From: Branchiostoma floridae
Taxonomy: Eukaryota > Chordata > Leptocardii > Amphioxiformes > Branchiostomatidae
NCBI RefSeq assembly: GCF_000003815.2
Contig: NC_049997.1
Coordinates: forward strand, 6,805,134-6,869,133
Reading direction: 5' to 3'
Length of the DNA: 64,000 nucleotides
How positions within the stretch are numbered: position 1 is the first letter of the stretch; every line of letters starts with the position of its first letter. A program made the position numbers and the translations under genes. Under the pieces are notes generated by a model. It was given only the letters and a program-made list of their open reading frames with translations. It did not search any database and was not told where the DNA came from. Positions 12,301 through 23,465 of the stretch are shown here, piece after piece.

Positions 12301-15300
12301 TACATCATATTCTTGATATCTACTTCAAGTGTTAGAAAGATAATGAAAATGTCTGTCATGTTACTTGTTTAAGAATTCGATAGCTTGTAACTAAGTTTTG
12401 TTATTAGTTTTTTATTACATTCTACTTAAATTTAAGTGGTGCACCCAAAAAATTTTTGGTGCACCCAATTTTTTCAGCTGGGTGCACCTAATCCAAAAAA
12501 TTAATTTCGTGCCCTGTAGTTCGTTCATGCACTATACACAGTCGCTTCTCTGCTATTCCGTCTAGGAACTTGAGCATCTCTGATGCCTGGAATATTCAAT
12601 TTTTATCCAAATTTTGGATGAGGGCGCTGACTGGTCCCATCTGGGTTACGTACTAGTAGTTCACTACTATGTTCACTTCTGCTACCCAAGAAACTTTAAA
12701 TGGTTAACTGATGATCACTGTATTCAGGTGTTGGAATGCCTATTTCGAACAAGCGGCCTAGAACCCATTCCTTATTAATTCCTCAAACCACTGAAATATT
12801 TGCTTGTACAGTTCCCCAGACGAGTAGCAGAAGCGAACATAAAAGTGAACTACTACCGGATGGCGCCCAGGCTAGCCCTTTGGCACATCATTTGGCACAT
12901 CAGCTACACATTAGAGTAGCACTTCTAACGCTAAGCCTAATCTGATTCAAAACTTTGGTGCAATTTAGTTAATTAAGATAGGCCTCTGTTCTTGCGATAG
13001 TGTCTGCCAACGTTGAGGCACTTCGTATCAGCTTCACAGTAGAATGCCACGGGTTATATTTAATAAGTTCCCACTTCTAACTCTAGATCTATTAGCCTTA
13101 ACCTTTGAATATCTGATTCAAAGATTTGGTCTTAAATTGAATAGTCCTTGGCAGGAATGTGCTCTTTTAAGATTCTCTGCAGTATTAGTACTATTACGAG
13201 AAACATAGTGAACACAGAAACAAAATTACAACACGTTTAAAAACAACACGTTAAAAAACATGTTGTAGTTTTGTTTCTGTGTTGACTATGTTTCTTGCTG
13301 CAAATTTTGAAACATTTGTTTTTATTATCCATGGTTTTAGATTTTACAGTGTCCTTTTCACTGCAAATTTACTGTATTACTAACTGTATAAAACAGTTCC
13401 ACAATATTTTTTTCAACTACAGTGTATATGACCAAAACTTTCATTTCACTTGATCCTGCTACAAAATGAAACAGTTACAAATGTAATATTTTCTCTTCTA
13501 TAAGCGCTGGTTTTTCTAGTTCAATATAACGTTGGACTCCTTTTTTTGGTTTAACAATGAACTGAGCGGAAGAAATGGACAAAATTTTGACTGTTGTTAG
13601 GGTATTGGACATAAAAGTGCAGTTGTCAAGATAGAGCCCACTGAAAGAAACAAAGTCGTCTTTAAAGCAAATCGGATTACTAGTACATGGCTAAGAAATT
13701 GGCAATTTAACAGTTCTCAACTCAAGCTTTGATTTTGGCCCTTTGATTTTGAACACTTGAAGTGGCTATTCTAGTAAGGCCACAGCAAGTAAATTTTATG
13801 GATGACATCAGCACGCGGCCGCACGCATTAATTTTCGTCTGATTTCAGGAAAAAAAACAAGATTTTTTTTCCTCTTCGGGGATGGTCAGATAGACCAAAA
13901 TACGCAAACATATGTGTTGTAGCCTAATAATTATACTTGTAGAAGTGACACTAGGGAGGTACTGTAGCCATAGCTATAATTGCAGAAGTGAAACTTGTTG
14001 GATAGTTCTAAAAGTGTCACCAATATGGAAGCCAATGAATGTAGTTGCCAGCTTTGCAAGTGTACCATGACTAGTATCACTTTTACTACACTGGTGCACT
14101 TCTTTAATACAGGAATTAATGCCTTGTTAGTTGCGATGCCACGTTTTGTCACTTCAAATCTTGTTTTTTTTTACCCATCTTGTTTTTTTTCGCGCTATCT
14201 CATTATTTTTGCAATCTACGAGGGGCGTTCAATAAGTAATAACTCTTACCCACTTCCAGTTGTCTGATCTAAATGAAATTTTGCATGTGTAATGATTCAT
14301 ATCTCTATAGTTTATATTGCAAGAAAAAGCTCTGGACTAATTGTGGTTTTTGATTTACTGATGTTTGAACTGAGTTAGGTGTGAAATGGACCAGTTGAGT
14401 GTCGCGCAGTGATCCGGTTTTTGTATTTGATAGGACGCACACCAAAGGAGACTTTTGATGAAATGAAAGAAACTTATGGTGGTGATGCCCCATCATATGA
14501 CCTTGTAAAACGCTGGCATCCTGAATTCAAACATGGCCGGAAGTCTGTGGAAACAGCTCCCAGACCTGGTCGTCCCTCTTCTGCCATTGATGAGACATCT
14601 GTTGGAGGACCAACCTGGGGTGTCCTACAAAAACGGTGTACAGAGCTGCATCAAACAATGGGAGAGATGCATAACTCTGGGTGGTTCCTATGGAGAGAAA
14701 AACTAATAATTGTGCCAAGTTTCATTAATCTCCTGCTATGGGAAATGGATCAGGGGCATTACTTATTGAACGCCCCTTATACATATGATGTCATCCATAA
14801 AATTTCCTTGCTGTGGCCTACTGAATGGACTACTGAGAGCTGCAGTCTAATTAGAATGTAGAAGACTTTTTTCTCATGTTAAAAATCAAAGGCCCAAAAT
14901 CAAAGCTTGAGTTAAATTGCCAATTTCTCAGCCATGTAATCCAATTTGCTTGAAGGCCCACTTGTTTTCACTTGTTATCCATACCAAAGTCTTATATTTT
15001 CTGTATGTTTACTATGTATTCTGTATGTCCCATGTTGCAATTAGCCGTCAGGCAAGAACTTGCAAATAAACTTCTTACTGTTTGTTAACCCTTAAACTGC
15101 CAGAGTTTCAGCCCTATAAAATGCTATCAATGCCAGGGTTGACCTTCAGAAAGAAACCCTCGAACAAGGCTGACGTCCGTAACTTCCGGGGTTTGTGCGC
15201 TACACGCGCGCAAAGCTGCTACTTTGGGGGAATACGCTATCCCAAATATATCCGGGCATGGCACACAGGACATGTATATGTATGCCGGATATATCCAGGC

Positions 15301-18069
15301 TTGGCAGTTTATTATTTATACTTCCAGAAAAGAAGTCAAACCCCAAATGCGTAGATTGTAGCTCTCAGCAGTCAATATCATTGATAGAATAGTCACTTGT
15401 TTACACTTGTCACCATTGTTATCTACACCAAATTACTTTATTTTATGTATGTTTACTATATCTTCTGTATGCTTCATGTTGCAATTAGCCCTCGGGCAAG
15501 AACTTGCAAATAAACTTCAAATTACATTTTTGTATTAAGGATTAATACAAATTTATGAAAGCCAGTGAACCTAATTCTTTGTTCTGTCTGCAAACCTACA
15601 GCTTGGACTTCTGAACGTCCCAGCTATCATCCTGGAGGAAGAATCATGGTACTATAGAAGACAGAGCACGGCCAAACTGTCGAGCAGGATGCTGACGTGG
15701 GAAAACCTGGCACAACTCAGGGAGGAATCTGAATTCAGACCAAGTCCAGAAAACCCGAACTGGTAAAAACAACATGCAAACTTAAGTGTATAATGTGTAA
15801 GTTATTGTTTTCAAAGCCGTAATTTAGACCAAGCCTAGAAAACCTGAACTGGTAAAAACAACATGACATGAATTTTAGTGTACATGCGTATATATTGAAG
15901 TCCATATGAGGTACGTTTGGAGTTTTTAGCCTCTACCAGGCTCCACAGTTCACTGGAAAAATAGTAGAAATTGGACAAATATAGATGCATGACATGCCAA
16001 AGAAGTTAGCTGGGTGAGGAGTATGGTTTGCGACCAAGCTAACTCGTTTGGTATATTATCTGTCTAGTATATTTGTCCACTTTCTATAATTTTTCCAGCA
16101 ACATAAAGAGTCTGGTAGAGGCTATGATTTCCATACGGACCTCATATGGACTTTGATAATGATATATGCACGTGTGAACCTACCTTTAAGTCCTTCCAGA
16201 CACACTCCAACTAAGATTTCTTGGGTCTACATTTTGTACCACGACCTCCATTGGACACTAGATCACTACTTAAGAGTGGTCATATATTTTTATTACTTGT
16301 AATGTTTTCACTTTCATGGAAAAATACAGAAACTGTCTGCTAATGACCATGTGTGGGTGGGTATGTTGATACAGGACAGAGTTTCGAATGTGTGGTCTTA
16401 TATTTTTATTACTTGTGATGTTTCAACTTTCATGGAAAAATACAGAAACTGTCTGCTAATGACCGTGTGTGGGTATGTTGAAACAGGACAGAGTTTCGCA
16501 TGCGTGGAACCATTTCCATCACTGGTGTGGGACCGTTCGGCGCTATACTGGAATATTACGCACAAGTCTTCCTTAGGGGAGGGGGCAAAAAGGTAAGAAC
16601 ATCTTTTGAGCATATCAAGCTATTAAATTTTGATTAACCATTATTGTACATGTAGATGGCTCTATGATGAAATAACGACAAAAAACGAGATTGACATTGG
16701 GAAAACCGTGTGCAAGACCTGAGAACATCTTCCTGTTTGTAAGACAACTATCCTAGAAGTTAGTTTTCCTCTTTCAAGATACCCTTGAGAAAGACAGTGT
16801 ACATTAGAAACACTTTTTTCTCAATTTTTCTCAATTAAAGTTCGCATTTTTTAAACTTTTTGAAATCCCAAAGGTGCGTCAAGCTGCCAAAGTTGGTGTG
16901 CATTACTTAAACCAAGAAAATTCAGTTCATCCTTGAGAACTAACAAGATCTAAGACTTTTAAGTTTCTTCTTCCTGTTTATTAGGTTGCAAGTCATGATC
17001 CACGTCTCTATCTATTACACTTCCTTGAAACAATTTTCACACCCTCAGAGACAGTTGATCTTTTAAAATTTCCGCAGTCGGGTAATTCAAACCCGACCTT
17101 ACTTAGGCACTGTCTTATTTTTCCTGTTCTTGAGATTATTCTCACAACGCAGTCCATTATGCGTTCTTTACTCCTTGGCAACTAAGTGCAGGAAGGTGTG
17201 GAATAGTTTTTAAAATGTCACAGAGACGTTATAGAGAAGTATGCATAATCTTGGACGCCAAAGCAGGTTAATTTTTTGTATGACATCATCTTGCACATTG
17301 ACTTTTGCCTGATTTGAAACATTTAACAAAATATAATAAAATTTGTTCCCCTACCGAGATATTGGAAAATATGTCATGTGGTAGTCTGGATTGCAGTCAG
17401 AAGAGGTACTAGTGAGTTAGCCATGAGTGTTAGTTGCCAACTTGGTATATTACTGCCACACTATAGTGTCACTTTGTGTATTTCTTGGATACATGAATCA
17501 AACTCTTGTCGGTTGTGATACCATGATCTCAATTTTTCCGCTCTCTCGCAAATTAGATCTTAAGTTTTTTCACCCATAACATTTACTTGCGGTGGGCTAA
17601 GATATCTAACTTAACTCTCAGACTACAAATAAGATGTCAATCGACATTAGGATTTGGCTAGTACTGTAACAGTTAGCTAAACATACATTACAAAAGTATG
17701 ATTGTGAAAATACAATAATTAATTTTCGCCTGATTTCAAAATGAAATTTTGGAAAATGCAGCCATGTTGTTGTTTTTTTTTTTTTGCCCTATCGCACTAT
17801 TTTTGCAGTCTGCAGAGGATGTCATCCATAAAATTTACTTGCTGTGGCCTAAAGGTATATTATGACCAGACTTAGTTTAGGCTAGGGTGGTACAATGAAA
17901 TGTTATACTGTCTGAACATGTGACTTTTATGGTATTTCAGAGTATTCGGATAATGGAAGAACTTCTGCGCGAAAGATACGGCGAGGGAGCCAGCCGCTCA
18001 AGTAAACCATCGTCCAATAAGTGTATTCTCCCTAACACCACTGGCCAATCACATCATTCTGTGTCCTGA
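9314..18069 (+). CDS. unrecognised gene, 3' five coding exons
   Basis: Exons 9314-9371, 11963-12036, 15602-15762, 16487-16592 and 17941-18069 (TGA at 18067-18069) join without a frame break into 175 codons plus stop; every junction is GT/AG and phases agree (1, 0, 2, 0). The protein runs from YPTPKEKFVESITTVEES through a basic region (EYRKKLATCTNVVPKFLRR), a charged helix with WYYRR, a conserved-looking TEFRMRGTISITGVGPFG block, EYYAQVFLRGGGKK and a Ser-rich tail. No transmembrane segment, zinc ligands or enzyme motif is evident, and I do not recognise the family. Start exon(s) were not found; they should lie upstream of 9314. Phase agreement over five exons makes a real gene very likely. A partial duplicate of the fourth exon's acceptor lies at 16262-16400. 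Confidence 0.75.
9895..10065. repeat. GGTACCGG-type dispersed repeat fragment
   Basis: Contains TTTTTCTGGACC.GTCCAACAAGAAAA-like and TTTTGTACCGGTAC phrases shared with copies near 3.8, 33.3-33.67, 37.19-37.51 and 46.37-46.51 kb. Intronic to the unrecognised gene. Confidence 0.5.
10411..11470. mobile_element. DNA transposon of about 1.06 kb with imperfect TIRs
   Basis: Ends read CCATAGGCGGTAGGCC.AGG and, reversed, CCATGGGCAATAGGCCTCGG, followed on both arms by a shared GGAATTGT block. TAACC flanks both sides (10406-10410, 11471-11475), and removing one copy restores the sequence found uninterrupted at 32.15-32.42 kb. A plus-strand ORF at 11001-11240 (79 codons, basic) and antisense ORFs are present, but none shows transposase motifs I recognise. 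It is probably non-autonomous; superfamily unknown. Confidence 0.65.
10491..10625. repeat. GC-rich cluster of short interlocking palindromes
   Basis: CGAAGGTCGG, GTCGGCGAAGCCGACCAATC and GCGCGGCGAAGCCGCGC followed by GCGAGCGAAGCGAGC form a run of stem-loops with GAA-type loops. Composition is sharply more GC-rich than its surroundings. It lies inside the transposon at 10411-11470 and is probably subterminal repeat structure of it. Confidence 0.7.
12159..12516. mobile_element. hAT-like MITE, 358 bp, 5-bp target duplication
   Basis: Starts CAGGGCTCAAAATACTGGG and ends TTTCGTGCCCTG; the direct repeat TAGTT flanks both ends (12154-12158, 12517-12521). The interior repeats GGTGCACCCA several times in both orientations. 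CAGGG...CCCTG termini fit hAT elements, some lineages of which make 5- to 6-bp duplications. Confidence 0.75.
12522..13198. other. intronic DNA, no exon supported
   Basis: A 69-codon ORF at 12736 follows an AG, but it has no in-frame donor partner compatible with the neighbouring exons and reads as low-complexity repeat. Treated as non-coding. Confidence 0.4.
13199..13295. repeat. near-perfect inverted repeat
   Basis: AGAAACATAGTGAACACAGA with AAACAAAA.TACAACA on the left is mirrored as TGTTGTAGTTTTGTTTCTGT and TGACTATGTTTCT on the right. The loop contains two AACACGTT-like blocks. Likely a small foldback transposon. Confidence 0.7.
13777..14819. mobile_element. MITE interrupted by the mariner insertion
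   Basis: Left end AGGCCACAGCAAGTAAATTT and right end AAATTTCCTTGCTGTGGCCT are inverted, each joined to TATGGATGACATC or its reverse. Without the mariner at 14219-14779 the element is about 480 bp. A related copy with no mariner lies at about 17250-17855 (its right end GATGTCATCCATAAAATTTA is near 17818-17837). Confidence 0.65.
14219..14779 (+). mobile_element. internally deleted mariner-like element
   Basis: Left terminus CGAGGGGCGTTCAATAAGTA, right terminus TTACTTATTGAACGCCCC, flanked by TA (14217-14218 and about 14780-14781). An ORF starting at 14409 encodes the N-terminal DNA-binding part of a mariner transposase (FLYLIGRTPKETFDEMKETY, the KRWHPEFKHGR helix and the PRPGRPSS linker). It then jumps straight into the 3' terminal region: the DD34D catalytic part is absent. 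It cannot transpose alone. A second copy with the same organisation is at 24719-25296 and a fragment at 32673-32976. Confidence 0.9.
16262..16400 (+). repeat. duplicate of intron end plus start of the fourth visible exon
   Basis: About 135 bases ending GATACAGGACAGAGTTTCG repeat the sequence just before and into the exon at 16487 (AAACAGGACAGAGTTTCGC). The copy therefore contains a second AG acceptor and the first codons, then breaks off into the next unit without a donor. Confidence 0.8.
16593..17940. other. last intron of the unrecognised gene
   Basis: Holds a copy of the AGGCCACAGC-type MITE at about 17250-17855, uninterrupted by mariner. No further exon is supported. Confidence 0.5.
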
Positions 18070-19489
18070 AATATGTAAATAATGTGCCAAAAGTATTGAC
18101 CAATCAGAGGACGGATGTCAGTAATGTGTGCTAATTATCAAAGACCTGATCATGATTAAGTTAGATGGTTGTGATTGGTCAGATCTAGCGGAAAGTTAAG
18201 TTTTAAAATGTGTTGTCAATGTGAAAAATGCTAACTGTAAGTGAACTATGTGAAACAAATCAAGATACAAAAGTCTCAATTATTACAAGAATGTGTTATT
18301 TAATAATACAACATCTTCTCAGGTATATTTAGAAAAGTATTACAGAATGTGAGAAAGTTGTGCAACAATTCTTCTTTGATTTTTTTGCTTCATTTACATT
18401 TTTTTTACCACGTAAATACATAGCTAGACACAAAGTTTACTTCAAGATGAGACCAAAAGGCAATACATAAAGAAAAGCCAGGGGCCTTGACCTTTGACAT
18501 ATTACACTGTGCATGCACATTTCAAACCAGGAACTAACTTATTGCACTGCTGAATATTAATAGCATGGATTTCTTTTCTATTCACTCCACTAATCTTACC
18601 ACAACAGTTGGTGACAGAAAAACACAACAAAACATTTTTTTCAAACCTTCTCTTACGGAAAAAGACAACGAAACCATTTTTAAACCTTCCCTTACAATTC
18701 ACCAATAAAGTACACAATACTAAAAGATACTTGGGCAACTGGATAGCATTTGTGAGCGGTTCGGGTGTTGCAGATAGCATGTGTTATCTTTTGTCAGTGA
18801 CATTAATAGTGAAACATCAAGGAATGCTTGTCTTCAGTCGTCTTCATCTCACTTTGATATAAGTACATGTATGGCTTACAATCAATAGATCCTTTCAAAA
18901 ATAATTTCATCAAGTTTGATATAGAATATACATGTAGGAGAATTCTTTTGCACAACCAATTTATGTTCAGTTTGCTTGCAAACTTACCTAGACTCTATCA
19001 GGCTTCAAAGGTCGCTGTAAAAATAGTAGAAATTGGCCAAATAAGATAGAAAACATGGCCGGGGAGTACAGTTTGCAACTCAAAGCCAGGGTGGCCAACA
19101 CTCCTAGGCCAAGTAACTCCTTCTAGGGCTAAGGCTTCCATTTGTAACTTGGCCTCAGTCCCCTATTCGGTCACGTGGGAGTCTGGTAGAGACTAATCGC
19201 CACCAACGGACTGCTTTAAGCAGTAAGCAGACCACGTTTTGGATTTTGTTCTGCCGCAAAAGTACCAATTAGATCAGCTACCCATAGCAGCAAGGAGCAA
19301 CACTCAAGTCAGAAGCTCCCTGAAGTGAAGAGGATGTCTGAGAGACATCGAAACATAGACAAAGTTTGTTGTGTCAAAGAATTTTCCTATATTCCTATCA
19401 ATCAATCGGTTACTGGCATCACTACTCAGTCTATTCATGGCGGCTACAGACGCCGACAACCTATATAGGTTGATAGCTTTATTAAGACT
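18070..19489. other. 3' flank of the unrecognised gene
   Basis: Probable 3' UTR for several hundred bases; an AATAAA occurs near 18705. No coding exon seen. Fragments near 19.0-19.2 kb (AAATAGTAGAAATTGG, TCTGGTAGAG) match phrases at 15.95-16.1 kb and belong to a dispersed repeat. Confidence 0.4.
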
Positions 19490-19605
19490 CAATGTAATCT
19501 GTATCTCTGTTATATTTTTTTCTGACTCTTACCTTCCTCTTTACCTCAATCAATGAAAAGCGGCCTGCTAGCCGATTTCAGCTCCTTATGTATAAATAAA
19601 AGTTC
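19490..19605 (+). mobile_element. LINE 3' tail
   Basis: ATCTCTGTTATA, the CCTCAAT.AATGAAAAGCGG block and the CCTGC.GGCCGATTT-like block followed by ATAAATAAAAG match the tail after the LINE ORF at 38.2 kb (38745-38925). No ORF remains here. Confidence 0.65.
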
Positions 19606-20880
19606 AAACATAACAAACAAACATTCAAACAAACAGTTCTTGCAATATTTCTCACAATACAGAGTAATAAATCATTTTTCCATGCTCAAAACATTTACTT
19701 CTGGCTTACAAGTAGGACATGAGCTACATGTGAAATATTACATCTCCATCCATTGATAACAACAGATATAGGTTACCCTGCACGGACAAAGGTGAACTTA
19801 CGTTACTGGAGTGTTTTTTATTTTGTTTTGGTATGTCTGTCTGTGTTCCTAAATACTTCAAATTGGCTAGTATAACTCGGGAAGGATTGTGACCATATTT
19901 ATTGTGTACTAGACATGTTTTGTTACGTATTAGGTTCTGAGTTGTTGTTAGACACTTAAAATTCCTCGATGAAACATGTAAAAACGTGAAACACATTTGT
20001 TGAAGAGCTAGGCAACACGTGACCACAACCACTTGTACACTTGAGTGTCGACATTATTTACATCTGTATATCAAACCACTATCACAAAATATATCTCTTT
20101 TCAATATATTACAATATCTGACAAAAAATTACGGACATTATACAAATTTTTAAAGGAGATTCTGATTTCCATGTCTCATCTTGTTGTGACTGATGGCACA
20201 TAGAGTAGTAGGTCCGTTCCTTTCGATGTTTTCACGGGTTGGTGACGTCGTCAATTTTGATTTAGATGCCAGTTAAGAAAAATCCAGGGCCCGGCCGTGC
20301 TTAAAAAGAGCCGGTAGCCTATTGTATCTAGGAAAGCTCGAAAGTGTAGAAAAATAGCCCATAAAATACCCATAGGGGCATCTTTTTTCCAAGTAGGCCG
20401 AAGCATAACGGGGTCAAAATTCCGAAACCCTGTTTGCACGCTATTTTATTGCTGCTCCGTTTATTGCTTTCGTACTAGAATTATCGTTTTATGTAGCTAC
20501 TTATGCGAACATCGCATGAGCGTTCAGAGGTGTCATATTCTTCCTAATTCAAAAAAATAGGTTTCCACAAGGACATTGTGCGTTTAAGGGTGAAGGTAGC
20601 AGTCTCACATGATTGACAATATTGAATTTGTAAGGATCAAGCACCCCCTCATATACTAAGATTGGAGAACAGCTAACATCGTTCCAGTCCTCAAAGAGCA
20701 GTGTTGGTATCAACTTAAGACCGGAGTCTCTTGCCCTAATTTGTGGGGTGGGTGTGGGTATCACTTAAAACTATTTTTAAAATTTCATTGCGTCTTTCCA
20801 ATATTACTGTGAGAGTGATGACCCTAATTGGTGGGGTGGGTGTCGGATAAACAAATTGATATCTAAAATGGTTAGTTTGT
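19606..20880. other. intergenic DNA, no gene seen
   Basis: Candidate minus-strand polyadenylation signals (TTTATT on the plus strand near 20444 and 20459) could end the GPCR transcript. No supported ORF. Confidence 0.35.
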
Positions 20881-21460
20881 GCGAGTTCATTATGGCTAAT
20901 AATCCACCGCAAGAGTAGAACCCCTGCTTGAATCGTTCATGAGCCCGTAGCTAGATAAGGCTAAGTTGATCCACAATGTATTTGCCTAATCATCTAATCT
21001 CCAAGCAGATCTTATGATGCCATGAGATAGTATCAAAGCTGGCCAAAGGGAGTCAAACGGGCACCTACGGGAAGTTTGATACTACTAGTATACATTACGT
21101 ACCGTGGATCTGGTTGGAGATTACCACATCTCTCTGTATCCCTGCTTGAACCTTGTGTTCATTAGCCCATATATTGATCATCCACATATAAGTTCATCCA
21201 CATTGTATTTGGCTAATCATCTACTGCAATTATCTCGTGAATCTGCTCCAGATTTCTCTGTATCCCTGATTGAATCGTGTGTTCATGATGCCTTAGATGA
21301 GGCTAAATAAGTAAGTTCATCCACAGTACGTGTATCTGGCTAATAATCTACCGCAAGAGTCTCGTGCATTTGTTCAAGATCTCTCTGTATCCTCGCTTGA
21401 ACCTTGTGTTCATTAGCCCATATATGATGGTTAAGTTCATTCACTGTGTATTTGGCTAAT
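20881..21460 (-). repeat. tandem copies of the GPCR C-terminal coding end in its 3' UTR
   Basis: The last coding bases of the GPCR (21464-21545) recur downstream in transcript direction at about 21348-21425, 21221-21300, 21100-21180 and, more diverged, 20900-20960. The best copies keep a CTAC.GCAA stop-region block, TTTCTCTGTATCC-like or CTCTCTGTATCC blocks, and a GTGTTCAT block followed by GCC.TA, which codes part of the TM7 NPVIYG region in the real exon. Spacing is about 116-128 bases. Confidence 0.8.
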
Positions 21461-21463
21461 CAT

Positions 21464-22968
21464 CTACTGCAAGAGTCTTGTGAATCTGTTCCAGATCTCT
21501 CTGTATCCTTGCTTGAATCTCGTGTTCATGAGGCCATAGATGACCGGGTTTAAGGCGGCGTTTCCGGCCCACAGCAGCATCCCCACCAGGAAGGCCTCCT
21601 CGGGAACGCGGTCGCCGTTCTCTGCGATGACCATCACCGTCATTGGCAGATTGCAGATGACGTAGCTCATGAAGACAGCCACCAGCATCTTCAACATCTC
21701 CTTTTCGGCTGCGGAGAGACGAAGTCGTTGCTTCGGTTTCTTCTTCAGTGGAATCCTGCCAAGTACTCTTGTGTTGGAGCTTCCTCTTCTCGACATATCG
21801 CCGGAAGTGAAGTCGTGGACCGTGGGTTTGGTGTGAATGGTCGTGCTGAAGTTGCTGTCGTGGTCTTCGCGGATGTACGCTTTCCCTCGGCGCAGCTGCC
21901 GCCTCTTGTTCCCACTGCTTGCCCCATCGGGTTCAATCATCAGTTGCCGTTCGGATTGGGGCGACATCTCCTTGGGTGTCTCTTTCCCTCCTCTCGATGA
22001 TGATGATGACACTGATGGTGTTATCTTGTCGCTGATGGTAGATGTCGTCAGGCTGATGGGACTCATGGTGTCGTCTTCAGTAGAAGACGTATGACTCGCC
22101 TGTGGCGGCCCCTCTTTGTCCAGATGTTCAGGCTTCAGGTTGTCCTGTTGACTCTTGCTCCAGGTGCACTTCGTCATGACCGTGGTGGAGTGTACGGTTT
22201 CTGGCACCCCCGGTAGACAGTCTGTGTTATCTTCCACCAGATTTATGTTTAAGGTAATCTTCACGTTGTTTCCTCTTCCCAGGCTGCCTTCTTGTATCTC
22301 CAGGGCGATGGAGGACCGCTTTTGACTCGTGCTTGCTGTCGGGGTGTCGAGCGAAGGTGGCGGGAGCTTGATTTTCGGAGTCGCCGCGCGTCGATTGTGC
22401 TCCAGCATGGTGTTCTTGCTCTTGCGCAGCGCCAGGCAAATCGCAATGTAAGATGCCAGACCGACGAAGTACGGGAGGATCATCGCCACCAGCGCAGCTA
22501 TGATCTTGCCCAGCATACTGTTGGTCTGCACGGCCGCGCAGCGCTTCAGCTTGTCGTCGTACAAGACGTCTCGTTCCGGATGCAGGTGGAGTGGGATGAA
22601 GGCGAGAAGAGGCACCAGCCAGGCGATGGCGACAAGGATGCAGACGGCCTTGGTGGAGCTCATGGCGGGAAAGCGGTAGCGATAGAGAACCCGGAAGAAC
22701 CGGTACACGGCGATGCACCCCATGTGGCAGAGTGACACGCCCCACAGGGCCGGAGTGGTGTAGGATTGGAGCACACACAAACCCCAGGGGAGCCGGAACT
22801 CAGGGTTCAGCAGGGCGAGGATCCACATGGGGGGATGCAGGGCGGTGAAGAGGACGTCCGAGACGCTGAGGCTCGCCAGGGGTATGTTGTCCCGCCTGCG
22901 GAGACTGGGGCACAGCACCACCGCCAGGATGACCAGAAGATTCCCGACGATACCAAAGGCAATGACAG
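21464..22968 (-). CDS. rhodopsin-class GPCR, main coding exon (mid-TM1 to stop)
   Basis: This exon opens after a polypyrimidine tract and CTGCAG acceptor; a 49-nt upstream exon supplies Met and half of TM1. The joined protein is 517 aa. Visible marks: FGIVGNLLVI (TM1), SLSVSDVLF (TM2, the usual Leu-Ala-Asp altered), Cys81 at the top of TM3 and Cys160 in loop 2, a TM5 with LPYFVGLASY, a third intracellular loop of about 240 residues rich in Ser/Thr and basic runs, a TM6 with CNLP instead of CWxP, and NPVIY in TM7. The DRY motif is replaced by VYR (about 104-106). It looks like the melatonin/GPR84-like side of class A, but I cannot assign a ligand. An ORF reading through the acceptor to 23041 exists but loses the TM1 start. 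Confidence 0.88.
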
Positions 22969-23293
22969 CTGCAGGACAAAACAAAAAAACAGATTTACAT
23001 TTTAAAAATAAATTAAGGTTTTGCTGCAGTGCCAATTGCAAGGTAACATTCTAGGGGGCTCAACATCAACAGTGACCTTTGTCTTCCCAAAATCTACGCA
23101 CATAGCAAATATCATCGTGATCCCTGATATCAAGAGGTTCTTGAGTTATGCTGACCACAAAATTTCATATACAAAGACACACACACACGCAGACAGACAG
23201 ACACACCCCAACAATATGTACATTTTCATCGAGATAAAAACCTATGCTTTAGGTTCCACTGCAGCGCCATAGGAAGCAGCTACGTTGTCAATG

Positions 23294-23465
23294 AAGGTTA
23301 GACATCCAGGTAATAAGATACACAAAAAAACAGTTACTCAAGCAACTGGATATGATTTTGGAAACGGTCAGACGTTTCAACTAGCAAAATCAAAACCATT
23401 TCCAAAATCATATCCAGTTGCTTGAGTATCTGCTTTTTGGCGGTGAGTATCTGCTTTTTGGCGTA
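23294..23465. repeat. foldback repeat with GGATATGATTTTGGAAA arms
   Basis: CAGTTACTCAAGCAACTGGA and its reverse complement TCCAGTTGCTTGAGTATCTG face each other, each followed inward by the ATATGATTTTGGAAA block or its reverse. The same family occurs at 54640-54812 and in single-arm fragments near 46.8, 49.03, 60.3 and 63.1 kb. Confidence 0.7.

Noticed and set aside
12736-12945. Extra exon of the unrecognised gene
   Set aside because: An AG precedes it, but no compatible donor keeps the frame with the exon at 15602, whereas direct joining of 12036 to 15602 is in phase.
14409-14861. 150-codon ORF as a working transposase
   Set aside because: Only the DNA-binding part is mariner; the rest reads through the terminal repeat and flanking MITE, and no DD34D catalytic residues are present.
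22227-22778. Long ORFs on both strands across the GPCR exon
   Set aside because: They are frame shadows of a GC-rich coding exon; the receptor frame alone gives a known fold and splice-consistent ends.
22969-23041. Upstream part of the GPCR open frame as the true N-terminus
   Set aside because: The frame reads back through a polypyrimidine tract and AG acceptor, and the peptide gives a poor TM1. The spliced 49-nt exons give a better one.
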